From assembly GCA_020622085.1 (NCBI GenBank), contig JAHRYM010000001.1, positions 1,206,508 to 1,270,507 of the forward strand: DNA of 64,000 nucleotides. Reading direction: 5' to 3'. This document shows positions 56,173 to 64,000 of this stretch, in pieces; the first letter of the stretch is position 1, and each line of letters begins with the position of its first letter. Below the pieces are notes generated by a model, which saw nothing but the letters and a program-made list of their open reading frames with translations, had not been told where the DNA came from and searched no databases. This DNA comes from Paracoccaceae bacterium. GTDB taxonomy: Bacteria > Pseudomonadota > Alphaproteobacteria > Rhodobacterales > Rhodobacteraceae. A program made the translations under genes and the position numbers.

Positions 56173-57153
56173 ATGAAGAAGACGCTGCTGACCTCCGCCC
56201 TCGCATTTGTCGCCGGGGGCGCCTTCGCCGCCGATGACGTGACGCTGCAACTGAAATGGGTCACGCAGGCCCAGTTCGCCGGTTACTACGTCGCGCAGGA
56301 AAAGGGCTATTACACGGATGAAGGCCTGGACGTCACCATCAAGCCGGGCGGCCCCGACATTGCCCCCGAACAGGTGATTGCGGGTGGCGGCGCCGATGTG
56401 ATCGTCGACTGGATGCCCGCCGCCCTGGCCGCGCGCGAAAAGGGACTGCCGCTTGTCAACATCGCGCAGCCCTTCAAGCATTCGGGGCTGATGCTGACCT
56501 GCCTGAAGGAAAGCGGCATCACCTCGCCCGCAGACTTCAAGGGCAAGACGCTGGGTGTGTGGTTCTTCGGGAACGAATATCCGTTCCTGTCGTGGATGAG
56601 CACCCTTGGCCTCAAGACCGACGGCGGCCCGGAGGGGGTGACGGTGCTCAAACAGGGCTTCAACGTCGATCCGCTTCTGCAAAAACAGGCGGCCTGCATC
56701 TCGACCATGACCTATAACGAATATGGCCAGGTGCTGGACGCCGGGATCAAGCCCGAGGATCTGGTGACCTTCAAGTATGAGGATCAGGGCGTCGCCACGC
56801 TGGAAGACGGGCTTTACGTCATGGAAGACAAGTTGAAGGATCCGGCCTTCGAGGAAAAGATGGTCAAGTTCGTCCGCGCCTCGATGAAGGGCTGGAAATA
56901 CGCCGAGGCGAACCCCGACGAGGCGGCGGCCATCGTGCTGGAAAACGACGAAACCGGTGCCCAGACCGAAGCGCACCAGAAGTTCATGGCCCATGAAGTG
57001 GCCAAGCTGACCGCCGGATCGAAAGGCGCCCTGGACGAGGCCGACTACCAGCGCACGGTCAAGACCCTTCTGGGCGGCGGGTCGGATCCGGTGATCACCA
57101 AGGAGCCGGAAGGCGCCTGGACCCATGCGATTTCGGACAAGGCACTGAACTGA
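56173..57153 (+). CDS. NMT1/THI5-like periplasmic substrate-binding protein
   Basis: This 326-residue binding protein starts at 56173 (MKKTLLTSALAFVAGGAFA-AD) after a GGGAG site and is exported by a typical signal peptide. The NMT1/THI5-like fold shows LQLKWVTQAQFAGYYVAQEKGYY, LDVTIKPGGPDIAPEQVIAGGGADVIVDW and LGVWFFGNEYPFLSWMSTLGL. These proteins bind hydroxymethylpyrimidine-type or related heterocycles. In this cluster a pyrimidine or dihydropyrimidine ligand is likely, though this is inferred from neighbours. It is the last gene of the importer. Confidence 0.92.
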   Translation: MKKTLLTSALAFVAGGAFAADDVTLQLKWVTQAQFAGYYVAQEKGYYTDEGLDVTIKPGGPDIAPEQVIAGGGADVIVDWMPAALAAREKGLPLVNIAQPFKHSGLMLTCLKESGITSPADFKGKTLGVWFFGNEYPFLSWMSTLGLKTDGGPEGVTVLKQGFNVDPLLQKQAACISTMTYNEYGQVLDAGIKPEDLVTFKYEDQGVATLEDGLYVMEDKLKDPAFEEKMVKFVRASMKGWKYAEANPDEAAAIVLENDETGAQTEAHQKFMAHEVAKLTAGSKGALDEADYQRTVKTLLGGGSDPVITKEPEGAWTHAISDKALN

Positions 57154-57220
57154 CCGGTCGCTGACCTGATCCGGCTCCTCCGGGCGCGCCTGCATGGTAA
57201 GCCGCGCGCCCGGCCCGAAG

Positions 57221-57274
57221 ATGAGTATTTGGACAAAGAAGAATACCCTGTTTCTTCTTTGCATGAATACTCAT
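57221..57274. repeat. Inverted GAGTATTTGG repeat after the importer operon
   Basis: ATGAGTATTTGGACAAAGAA is mirrored by TTCTTTGCATGAATACTCAT with three mismatches and a short loop (TACCCTG plus flanks). It lies 67 bases after the binding-protein stop and probably ends the pyrimidine operon transcript. The left arm is identical to that of the aroB repeat. Confidence 0.85.
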
Positions 57275-57356
57275 GAAACAGTTGGGCCCGGGAAATGCTG
57301 TTGATCGGGAAGCAATAGGCCGGCGCAGCGCCAGACGACGGCCGCATTCCTTGCTG

Positions 57357-57400
57357 GACTTGCGCAAGTCTTTGTCAGAACCGACATATCCTGTTAATCT
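57357..57400 (+). promoter_or_regulatory. Promoter and adjacent palindrome of the ScfR-type regulator
   Basis: TTGTCA (57372-57377) and TAATCT (57395-57400) are spaced by 17 bases, a strong sigma-70-like promoter. Immediately upstream, GACTTGCGCAAGTC (57357-57370) is a perfect 14-base palindrome. RamB/PccR-type regulators bind TTTGCAAA-like motifs, and TTGCGCAA here resembles one, so autoregulation is likely. Confidence 0.65.
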
Positions 57401-57430
57401 TGGACTTCCCTGCATTTACAGGTGTCCCCC

Positions 57431-58801
57431 ATGTCCCGTTCTGCCTTGACCGGCACCCGAATCCGCGAACGCCGCCTGGCGCTGAAACGGCCGCAGACCG
57501 AGATTGCGCGGGCGGCGGGAATATCGGCGGCATACCTGAACCTGATCGAATACAACCGCCGCCGCGTCGGCGCGGAATTGCTGGCACGTATCGCGCTGGC
57601 GCTGGGCGTGCCGGCCAGCGCGCTGGATGAAGACAGCGAAAGCGGCATCGTCATTGCGCTGCGTGAAGCAGCCGCCGCCCATGCCGACAGCGCACCGACG
57701 CCAGCGGATCCGGCCGGCGATCCGGTCGTGCTGCCCGAGGCCGACCGGATCGAGGAATTTGTCAGCCGATTTCCGGGTTGGGCCGCCAGCCTTGCCGAAC
57801 GCCAGCTCCGCGTCGGCGCGCTTGAGCGTCGGGTCGAGGCGCTGAGCGAGCGGTTGACGCATGACCCGTTCCTGTCCTCGGCCCTGCACGAGGTGCTGAG
57901 TGTCGTGACCTCGATCCGCTCGACGGCGGCGATCCTGGCCGAGGGCGATGCCATCCCCGCCGATTTGCAGGCGCGGTTTCACCGCAACATCCATGACGAC
58001 AGCTTGCGGTTGTCGGGGGTGGCGGGGGATCTGGCGCGCTATCTCGACCGGGCCGAAGAGGACGCCCCGCTGCCGGTCCTGCCGATGGACGAGGCCATGG
58101 CCTGGATCGGGCGCCAGGGCTGGCACCTGCCGGCGCTCGAGGGGTCGGCGGCGATCCGGCCCGAGGATCTGGTGGAGGCGTCGGATCTGCACGGGCCGGG
58201 GCGCGATCTGGCACTGGGCTATGCCCGCCAGGCGGCGCGAGACGCCCTGCAGATGCCACTCGAGGCCTTCATCGCCGTGGCGCGCGACGAAGGCCAGGAT
58301 CCCGGGCGCATCGCCGCCCGGGCGGACCTGCCCATGGCCGCTGTCATGCGCCGGCTTGCGGCCCTGCCCGAAGCACCGGGCCTGCAGCCGATGGGCCTTG
58401 CCGTCTGCGACGGGGCGGGGGTGCTGGTGTTTCGCAAGCCGCTTCCGGGCTTTGCTCTGCCGCGTCTGGGCGGGGCCTGCCCGCTCTGGCCGCTTTATCA
58501 GGCGCTGACCGAACCGGGCCGGCCGATCCGCCGCGTGGTCGAGATCGCGGCGCGTGAACCACGCCGCTTTCTTACCGATGCCTATTGCGAACTGCGTCAC
58601 CCTTCGGGGGCGGAGGGTCCGCAGCTTGCGCGGGCCTATATGCTGTTCCGGCCGCTTGTTCCGGGGGGATCAGCGGCGGCAGTGTCACCGGTTCCCGCCG
58701 GCATTGCCTGCCGGATCTGTTCGCGCAGCCCCTGTGAAGCCCGGCGCGAGCCTTCGGTGCTTGGAGCCGTCGCGGCCCGCGGTGCTGCGGGGGCCGCCTG
58801 A
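57431..58801 (+). CDS. ScfR-type transcriptional regulator (XRE plus DUF2083)
   Basis: This 456-residue regulator starts at 57431 (MSRSALTGTRIRERRLALKR). The XRE helix-turn-helix (about 8-65) includes TEIARAAGISAAYLNLIEYNRRRVG. The long C-terminal region is the short-chain fatty acyl-CoA regulator type (DUF2083), ending with a Cys-rich motif CRICSRSPCEAR. PccR in Rhodobacter sphaeroides controls propionyl-CoA assimilation and RamB controls acetate genes. The target here cannot be told, but acyl-CoA sensing is likely. It is upstream of a two-component-type locus. Confidence 0.88.
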   Translation: MSRSALTGTRIRERRLALKRPQTEIARAAGISAAYLNLIEYNRRRVGAELLARIALALGVPASALDEDSESGIVIALREAAAAHADSAPTPADPAGDPVVLPEADRIEEFVSRFPGWAASLAERQLRVGALERRVEALSERLTHDPFLSSALHEVLSVVTSIRSTAAILAEGDAIPADLQARFHRNIHDDSLRLSGVAGDLARYLDRAEEDAPLPVLPMDEAMAWIGRQGWHLPALEGSAAIRPEDLVEASDLHGPGRDLALGYARQAARDALQMPLEAFIAVARDEGQDPGRIAARADLPMAAVMRRLAALPEAPGLQPMGLAVCDGAGVLVFRKPLPGFALPRLGGACPLWPLYQALTEPGRPIRRVVEIAAREPRRFLTDAYCELRHPSGAEGPQLARAYMLFRPLVPGGSAAAVSPVPAGIACRICSRSPCEARREPSVLGAVAARGAAGAA

Positions 58802-58896
58802 TCGGACCCACGACAGGGCCACCACAAGGTTTTGACACCTGCCCCGTTGCGGGGCCATAGTCGACCGGATGAGGGCGCAGACAGGGAAAAGCAAGC

Positions 58897-59301
58897 ATGC
58901 CGAGGCAGATCCTGCTGATCGAGGACGAAGCCAATATCGCCGAGGCGATCCGCTTTGTCCTGATGCGCGACGGTTGGCAGGTCTCGACCCATGGTGATGG
59001 TTCTGACGCGCTGGAGCGGGTCCGCGCCATCCGGCCGGATGTGCTGGTCCTTGACGTGATGCTGCCGGGGCGCTCGGGTTTCGAGATCCTGAGCGATCTG
59101 CGCGCCGATCCCGAGTTCTGGGCCTTGCCGGTGCTGGTGCTGACGGCGCGCGGGCAGGACCGGGAACGCGATGCAGCACTGGCAGCGGGGGCGACGCGGT
59201 TCCTGCCCAAGCCCTTCGGCAATGCCGAACTGGTGGCAACGCTGCGCATGCTTGATCCGGGTGCCCCGGGCCGCACGGCAATCGATCCGGGGGCGGCCTG
59301 A
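58897..59301 (+). CDS. Single-domain response regulator
   Basis: This 134-residue protein is one receiver domain without an output domain. The acidic pair is Asp10/Glu11, the phosphorylation site Asp53 in LVLDVMLPG, Thr83 in VLTARG and Lys105 in LPKPFG. A short Gly/Pro tail follows. It overlaps the next gene by one base (TGATG) and is two genes before a CrbS-like kinase, so it is probably phosphorylated by that kinase. It may act by protein contact or pass phosphate on. Confidence 0.9.
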   Translation: MPRQILLIEDEANIAEAIRFVLMRDGWQVSTHGDGSDALERVRAIRPDVLVLDVMLPGRSGFEILSDLRADPEFWALPVLVLTARGQDRERDAALAAGATRFLPKPFGNAELVATLRMLDPGAPGRTAIDPGAA

Positions 59302-59723
59302 TGCGCCGGCCGGCGCCGGTCTTTCTGGCGCGGCGTGCCTATCGGTATCGTCGGCTTCTGGATGCCGCGCGGCTTCTGCCCATTGCGGGACTGGTCTTGT
59401 TCATGGTTCCGGTCCTGTGGCAGCCGGCCGCGACGCCCGCCGCCGATACGGGCCGCGGCGCCACCTATCTGTTCATCGTCTGGGCCATCCTGATCCTTGC
59501 CGCTCTGGTCATCTCGCACCGGATCGTCACCGGGGGCACGGCCGGTTCCGACACCCCGGGCAACGACGTGCGGGCGGCGCTTCCCGACCCCGCGATGCCC
59601 GGGCCGGATGCGCTCCCGCCCGCCACGCCTGCAACCGTCCTGCCCGGATCCGGTGGGCTGCCGTCGGGCGCGGCCGGCTCTGGAGGCGGTGGCTTGGACC
59701 CGACCGCCGGGGCGGGGCGCTGA
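59301..59723 (+). CDS. Small two-helix membrane protein with Pro/Gly tail
   Basis: This 140-residue protein has a basic N-terminus, two membrane segments (LLPIAGLVLFMVPVLW, YLFIVWAILILAALVISH) and a long Gly/Pro/Ala-rich hydrophilic tail. It is coupled at both ends by one-base overlaps to the response regulator and the kinase. Proteins of this size often precede SSS-type histidine kinases, as small symporter-associated subunits do. I do not recognise a named function. Confidence 0.75.
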   Translation: MRRPAPVFLARRAYRYRRLLDAARLLPIAGLVLFMVPVLWQPAATPAADTGRGATYLFIVWAILILAALVISHRIVTGGTAGSDTPGNDVRAALPDPAMPGPDALPPATPATVLPGSGGLPSGAAGSGGGGLDPTAGAGR

Positions 59724-62443
59724 TGCTGTCCTTCAATCTGCTTGTCGCGGTCTGCCTTGCCTATGTCTGCCTGCTGTTTCTTGTTGCCTTCACCGCAGAC
59801 CAACGGGCGAGGCGGGGCAAGGTGCGCTGGCTGCGCGGGCCGCTGGTCTATACCCTGTCGCTGTCGATCTACTGCACCGCCTGGACCTTTTACGGCGCCG
59901 TAGGCTATGCCGCGCGATCGGGCCTTGAATTCGTGACGATCTACCTGGGGCCGACGCTGGTTCTGGTGGGCTGGTGGGGGCTCCTGCGCAAGCTCGTCCG
60001 GATCGGGCGTGTGCAGCGCGTCACCTCGATCGCCGACCTGATTTCCTCGCGCTATGGCAAGTCGAACCTGCTCGGCGTTCTGGTCACGCTGATTGCCGTG
60101 GTGGCGGCCGCGCCATATATTTCTCTGCAATTGCAATCGGTTGCCCTGTCTGTGCAGGTCTTTGCGCGGGACGGCCTGCCCGGGGGAACGGCCGACAGCC
60201 ATATCACGGCGCTTTGGGTGGCGGTGGGGCTTGCGGTCTTCACCGTTCTTTTCGGCACCCGCAACCTGGCCTCGGATGAGCGCCACCACGGTATCGTCAT
60301 GGCGATCGCGGTCGAGGCGGTGGTCAAGCTTGTTGCCCTGCTCTCGGTTGGAATCTTCGTCGTCTGGGGCATTGCCGGCGGCTGGGAAGGGGTATTCGAC
60401 CGGCTCGGGGCGTCACGCATGGCCGACTGGCCGCTGGTGCCGTCGCGCTGGGCGGGGCTGACTTTCGTCTCGGGGGCTGCGGTGCTGACGCTGCCTCGGA
60501 TGTTTCATGTGCTGGTGGTCGAGAACTCGGACGAACGCCATCTGGCCACCGCCGCCTGGGCCTTCCCTGCCTATCTTTTCGCCATGAGCCTCTTTGTCCT
60601 GCCGATTGCCATTGTCGGGCTCGACATGATGCCTGCGGGTGCGAACCCCGATCTGTTCGTATTGACGCTGCCCCTGTCGCAAGGCGAGACGGGCTTGGCG
60701 ATGCTGGCTTTCCTTGGCGGATTTTCCTCGGCCACCTCGATGGTCATTGTCGCGTCGATCGCGCTGGCGACCATGGTTTCGAACCACATCGTGGCGCCGC
60801 TCTGGCTGGCGCTGGGGGCGCCCAAGCTCCGGAGTCGCGGGCAGGTGGGACGGATCGGGGCGGATGCGGCGGATGTGCGCGGCGTGGTGCTGCTGGCGCG
60901 GCGGGTCTCGGTGCTGGCGATCCTGGCGATGGGCTATTCCTACTATCACCTGTCGGGCGGTGGCGCGGCGCTCTCGGCAATCGGGCTGATTTCCTTCGTG
61001 GGCGTGGTGCAGATCCTGCCAGCGATGCTGGGGGGGCTGTTCTGGCGGGGTGCCACGGCGCGCGGCGCGGCACTGGGGCTGGTCACCGGCTTTGCGGTCT
61101 GGCTCTATACGCTTTATCTGCCTTCCTACGGGGCGGCGGGGCTTTTGTCGGCGGGGGTGATCGCGGACGGTCCCTGGGGGATCGGCTGGCTGCGGCCCGG
61201 CGCGCTTTTCGGAGTTGCGGGGCTTGATCCGCTTTTGCATTGCGTGGTCTGGTCGCTGCTTCTCAACACCACGGCCTTCCTTCTGGGTTCGCTTCTGAGC
61301 TTTCCAAGCCCGGTCGAGCGGATGCAGGGCCTGGCCTTCGTCAACGTCTTCGACCAGCCGAAGCCTTCGGCCGACTGGGCGCGGGGCGGACCCGAGGCCG
61401 AAGACCTGCTTGCCCTGTCGCAGGGAATCCTCGGGGCCGAGGCGGCGCAAGGTTTCTTTCTTGCCGAGGCGATGGCGCAGGGCAAGGCCGGCTTCCTGCC
61501 CGACACCACGCCTCGGTTCCTCGAGGCGCTGGAGCGGCGGCTTGCGGGCGCGGTGGGCGCGGCCACGGCGCATGCGATGCTGATGCAGGTGGCCGAAGGC
61601 GCCGGGGTCTCGGTCCATGATCTGATGGCGGTGGCCAGCGAGGCGCAGCAGATCCTGGAATATTCAAGCCGACTGGAAGCACAGTCCGAAGAACTGGCCC
61701 GCACCGCACGCGCGCTGGGCGAGGCCAACGAGAAACTCACCCAGCTTTCGATCCAGAAGGATGCCTTCCTGTCGCAGATCAGCCATGAACTGCGCACGCC
61801 GATGACCTCGATTCGGGCGTTTTCCGAGATACTGATGGAGGGCGGGCTCGAAGCCCGCGATCAGGCGCGCTATGCGGGCATCATCCACGAGGAAACCGCG
61901 CGGCTGACACGGCTGCTGGACGATCTGCTGGATCTGTCGGTGCTGGAAAACCGCACTGCGCAGTTGCGCATCAGCGCCGCCAACCTGCATGACCTGATCG
62001 AGCGCGCCGTCCAGATCTCCGGCTCGACCGCGCCTGATCGCCGCTTCCTGATCCGGCGCGATGATGCGGCCGAACATGTGGCGATCTTCACCGATACCGA
62101 CCGGCTGGTGCAGGTGCTGATCAACCTGATGTCGAATGCGCGGAAGTATTGCGATGCCGAGCGGCCAGAGCTGCGCATCCAGGTCCGCACCCGCGGCAAC
62201 CGCGTGACCATCGACGTTGCCGACAACGGATCGGGCATCCCGCGCAAGGCACAGGCGATCGTCTTCGAGAAATTCGTCCGGCTGAGCGATACCGCGCGCG
62301 CCGGGGGGGCAGGGCTTGGCCTCGCCATCTGCCGCGAGATCATGGAAAACCTCGGGGGCACCATCGCCTATCTGCCGGGGCAGGGCGGTGCGGCCTTCCG
62401 ACTAAGCCTGCCCCTGCGCCGGACACTGGGGGCCGCGGCCTGA
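59723..62443 (+). CDS. CrbS-like hybrid of sodium:solute symporter and histidine kinase
   Basis: This 906-residue protein joins an N-terminal sodium/solute symporter (SSS, PutP-like) domain of about 12-13 helices to a cytoplasmic kinase. The first helix is LLVAVCLAYVCLLFLVAFTA. SSS features include IADLISSRYGKSNLLGVLVTLIAVVAAAPYISLQLQ as an interrupted core helix region. A linker with a coiled coil precedes the H-box SQISHELRTPM (His688). N, G1 and G2 boxes are LINLMSNARKY, DVADNGSGIP and GGAGLGLAIC. In Vibrio, CrbS controls the acetate switch. Substrate here is unknown; acetate or a short acid is likely given the ScfR neighbour. Confidence 0.92.
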   Translation: MLSFNLLVAVCLAYVCLLFLVAFTADQRARRGKVRWLRGPLVYTLSLSIYCTAWTFYGAVGYAARSGLEFVTIYLGPTLVLVGWWGLLRKLVRIGRVQRVTSIADLISSRYGKSNLLGVLVTLIAVVAAAPYISLQLQSVALSVQVFARDGLPGGTADSHITALWVAVGLAVFTVLFGTRNLASDERHHGIVMAIAVEAVVKLVALLSVGIFVVWGIAGGWEGVFDRLGASRMADWPLVPSRWAGLTFVSGAAVLTLPRMFHVLVVENSDERHLATAAWAFPAYLFAMSLFVLPIAIVGLDMMPAGANPDLFVLTLPLSQGETGLAMLAFLGGFSSATSMVIVASIALATMVSNHIVAPLWLALGAPKLRSRGQVGRIGADAADVRGVVLLARRVSVLAILAMGYSYYHLSGGGAALSAIGLISFVGVVQILPAMLGGLFWRGATARGAALGLVTGFAVWLYTLYLPSYGAAGLLSAGVIADGPWGIGWLRPGALFGVAGLDPLLHCVVWSLLLNTTAFLLGSLLSFPSPVERMQGLAFVNVFDQPKPSADWARGGPEAEDLLALSQGILGAEAAQGFFLAEAMAQGKAGFLPDTTPRFLEALERRLAGAVGAATAHAMLMQVAEGAGVSVHDLMAVASEAQQILEYSSRLEAQSEELARTARALGEANEKLTQLSIQKDAFLSQISHELRTPMTSIRAFSEILMEGGLEARDQARYAGIIHEETARLTRLLDDLLDLSVLENRTAQLRISAANLHDLIERAVQISGSTAPDRRFLIRRDDAAEHVAIFTDTDRLVQVLINLMSNARKYCDAERPELRIQVRTRGNRVTIDVADNGSGIPRKAQAIVFEKFVRLSDTARAGGAGLGLAICREIMENLGGTIAYLPGQGGAAFRLSLPLRRTLGAAA

Positions 62444-62555
62444 CCCGGCGGGCAGGTGCGGGCCATCCCGCGCCGCACCCGTCAATCCTTTGGTAAGCCT
62501 GTTCCGGCTATGGTCGAAGGAACGCCGGAAAGGCGCGACGAATCCGGGAAGTTTG

Positions 62556-63608
62556 ATGACAGACGACAGCTTTCATTCGGTCCTCAGGCGCAAGGCCGGT
62601 GCCGGGCGGGCGCGGCTTCGCATTGCGACGCTGACCCCCGAAAAGGCCCTGGTGCAGGCGCTGGCAAAGACGGCGCAGGACCGGATGAACCTGCCGCTGA
62701 AGGTCGAGGAAAACGCCGCTGCCCTGCTTTCGCTGGCCGAACTGCCCGAACACCTGCCCGACCGGGCGCTGATGTCCTTGCTGTCGGGGCCGAAGGACGC
62801 ATTGGGAATCCTGTCGCTTGATCCCGATCTGATGGCGGGGCTCATGGAAATGCAGATGACCGGCCGGCTGGGGTTGACACCGGTCGAACCCCGCCGACCG
62901 ACGCGGACGGATGCCGTGATGTGTTCACCCTTCATCGATCATTTCCTGCGGCAATTGCAGGCCGAACTTGGCGGCACCGACGCCGGCGGGAACTGGGCGG
63001 CCGGCTATGCCTATGCCTCGGCCCTGGATGATCCGCGCACGCTGGGGCTCTTGCTGGAAGACCAGCCCTATCGCTGTTTCCGTCTGACCGTCGAACTTGG
63101 AATCGGCGCCACGCGGACGGGCAGCCTGTTTCTTGCCCTGCCCGGCACCGATGCGGTTGACGCGGGCGGCGTGAATGCCGACGCCGAAGCGGCTGAAACC
63201 GCCCATTGGCAAGAGGCGCTCTCGCAAAGCGTGATGGAGGCGCCGGCCGCGCTCGGCACCGTCCTGCACCGGCTGGTGTTGCCCCTCGCGCAGGCCGTGG
63301 CCCTTGCGCCCGGGGCGGAACTGACCTTGCCGCGCGATGCGCTCGACCGGGTCGAGCTGACAGATGCATCCGGCCGTATCCTGGCGCGCGCGCGCCTTGG
63401 TCAGGCGTCAGGGCATCGGGCGGTCTGTCTTGCCACATCTGCCGCCAGTGCCGCGGAAGAGGGTGGCGCCGAAGGGCAGCACGGCGAAGTGGCAGCGCCG
63501 CTCCTTGCGGGAAGCCGTCCGACGCAAGTGCCCGGGGCGGACGGGGCGGACGGGGGGGACAGGGGTGACACGGCCGCTGGCGACCGGAGCCTGGCCGTCG
63601 GTTTCTGA
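62556..63608 (+). CDS. FliM/FliN-like C-ring family protein
   Basis: This 350-residue protein starts at 62556 (MTDDSFHSVLRRKAGAGRARL). The middle resembles FliM (RRPTRTDAVMCSPFIDHFLRQL). The SpoA-like C-terminal domain is LPLAQAVALAPGAELTLPRDALDRVELTDASG followed by GRILARARLGQASGHRAVCL. It ends with a Gly/Asp/Ala-rich tail. Similar FliM/FliN-family proteins occur in Rhodobacterales outside flagellar operons; no other flagellar gene is in the window. It may be a motor component, a relic or a regulator. The start has only a weak GGGAAG site. Confidence 0.75.
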   Translation: MTDDSFHSVLRRKAGAGRARLRIATLTPEKALVQALAKTAQDRMNLPLKVEENAAALLSLAELPEHLPDRALMSLLSGPKDALGILSLDPDLMAGLMEMQMTGRLGLTPVEPRRPTRTDAVMCSPFIDHFLRQLQAELGGTDAGGNWAAGYAYASALDDPRTLGLLLEDQPYRCFRLTVELGIGATRTGSLFLALPGTDAVDAGGVNADAEAAETAHWQEALSQSVMEAPAALGTVLHRLVLPLAQAVALAPGAELTLPRDALDRVELTDASGRILARARLGQASGHRAVCLATSAASAAEEGGAEGQHGEVAAPLLAGSRPTQVPGADGADGGDRGDTAAGDRSLAVGF

Positions 63609-64000
63609 CCGGGGCCGCAGCCAGGAAACGCGGCCGGTCTCATCCATCAACGAGGGGCGGGCGCTGCCTGATGAAATGACAGCGTGGCGCGCAAACATCG
63701 TCCGAAAAAACCGGCAGTCAACGTCGCGCCGCAAGGTCATCGGGCAATCCGAAATGAAACGCCGAATGGGCAAGCCTGCCGGGAAAATCGGCCGGGCAAG
63801 CCAGCGGGGAAAGTCGGCTGGACAGCCCGCATCGGGAAGCCCGCCCCCGGCAACCTTCGCGCGGAAAGCCTCCTTGCCGGGTGCGCGCGCCTTCGCCAGA
63901 GGGTGGCGGCATGGCCTGCGGGAAAGGCGCCGGGCTTTCCATCCGGGCCGCGCGGGTGGGTGCTGTGCCGCACCACCCGCCGCAGATCCATCCGGCGCGC
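63609..64000. other. Window end without a supported gene
   Basis: About 390 bases follow the FliM-like gene. The part from about 63755 is rich in GCCGGG/GGCAAGCC repeats and stays open in a plus-strand frame to the edge (MKRRMGKPAGKIGRASQRG at its start). Its basic, low-complexity translation and lack of a ribosome-binding site do not support a gene. Overlapping minus-strand frames are no better. I see no RNA gene or clear terminator. Confidence 0.45.

Noticed and set aside
63737..63991. 84-codon minus-strand frame at the right window edge
   Set aside because: Low-complexity Arg/Pro/Gly sequence with no ribosome-binding site, overlapping other equally poor frames.

Overview
The window is GC-rich, densely packed alphaproteobacterial chromosome. 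Gene content and order point to the Rhodobacterales (Rhodobacter/Paracoccaceae-like). The evidence is an RcGTA-type gene transfer agent cluster followed by cysE, an E1-beta subunit carrying its own lipoyl domain, a single-cysteine DksA, an ScfR/PccR-type regulator, and short dispersed repeats of the GAGTATTTGGACAAAGAAGA type. I do not assign a species. No rRNA, tRNA or CRISPR array was seen.

Layout. 0-1 kb: the rpsF-rpsR-rplI ribosomal operon (minus), cut by the window edge. 1-3.7 kb: a periplasmic YceI protein, about 0.9 kb of lower-GC non-coding or relic DNA, and a cytochrome b561-YceI fusion. 4-9.4 kb: fatty-acid synthesis (fabD, fabG, acpP, fabF) with a dps gene inserted, then mltG. 9.4-24.4 kb: a complete-looking GTA structural cluster, running from terminase through portal, protease, capsid, connectors, tail tube, a very short tape measure, distal tail, hub, peptidase and megatron to a DUF2793 protein. 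It has its own promoter with a dyad, and a terminator-like hairpin lies in its leader. 24.4-25.7 kb: a small unknown protein and cysE. 25.7-29.8 kb: pdhA-pdhB-pdhC (minus) with ftsB upstream. 30-34.5 kb: an IalB-like protein, a region with two minus-strand intrinsic terminators and a cysteine-rich mini-ORF, a HerA-like ATPase, an L,D-transpeptidase and a flippase-like membrane protein. 34.5-40.4 kb: a CNNM/CorC-type protein, xerD with two uncharacterised envelope genes, and divergent aroK-aroB. 40.4-45.3 kb: a minus-strand block holding an M48 protease, a VWA (CoxE-like) protein, a 54-residue membrane protein, a DUF2927 lipoprotein, a GNAT acetyltransferase and a MoxR ATPase. 45.6-47.3 kb: dksA and an FAD monooxygenase.

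47.3-57.2 kb is a reductive pyrimidine-degradation regulon. It contains the RutR repressor, a beta-alanine-type aminotransferase, an M20 amidohydrolase (N-carbamoyl-beta-alanine type), dihydropyrimidinase, and an ABC importer (ATPase, two permeases, binding protein). Two near-consensus RutR operators sit upstream of its two plus-strand transcription units. The first enzyme pair (PreT/PreA) is absent from the cluster, and an unrelated lytic transglycosylase lies in the middle.

57.4-62.4 kb looks like a carbon-source sensing locus: an ScfR-type regulator with a promoter-proximal palindrome, a single-domain response regulator, a small membrane protein and a CrbS-like sodium-symporter/histidine-kinase hybrid. 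A FliM/FliN-like protein follows. The last 0.4 kb has no gene I can support.

Coordinates of coding regions include the stop codon. Starts were moved from the longest open frame where a ribosome-binding site or family alignment supports a shorter protein.
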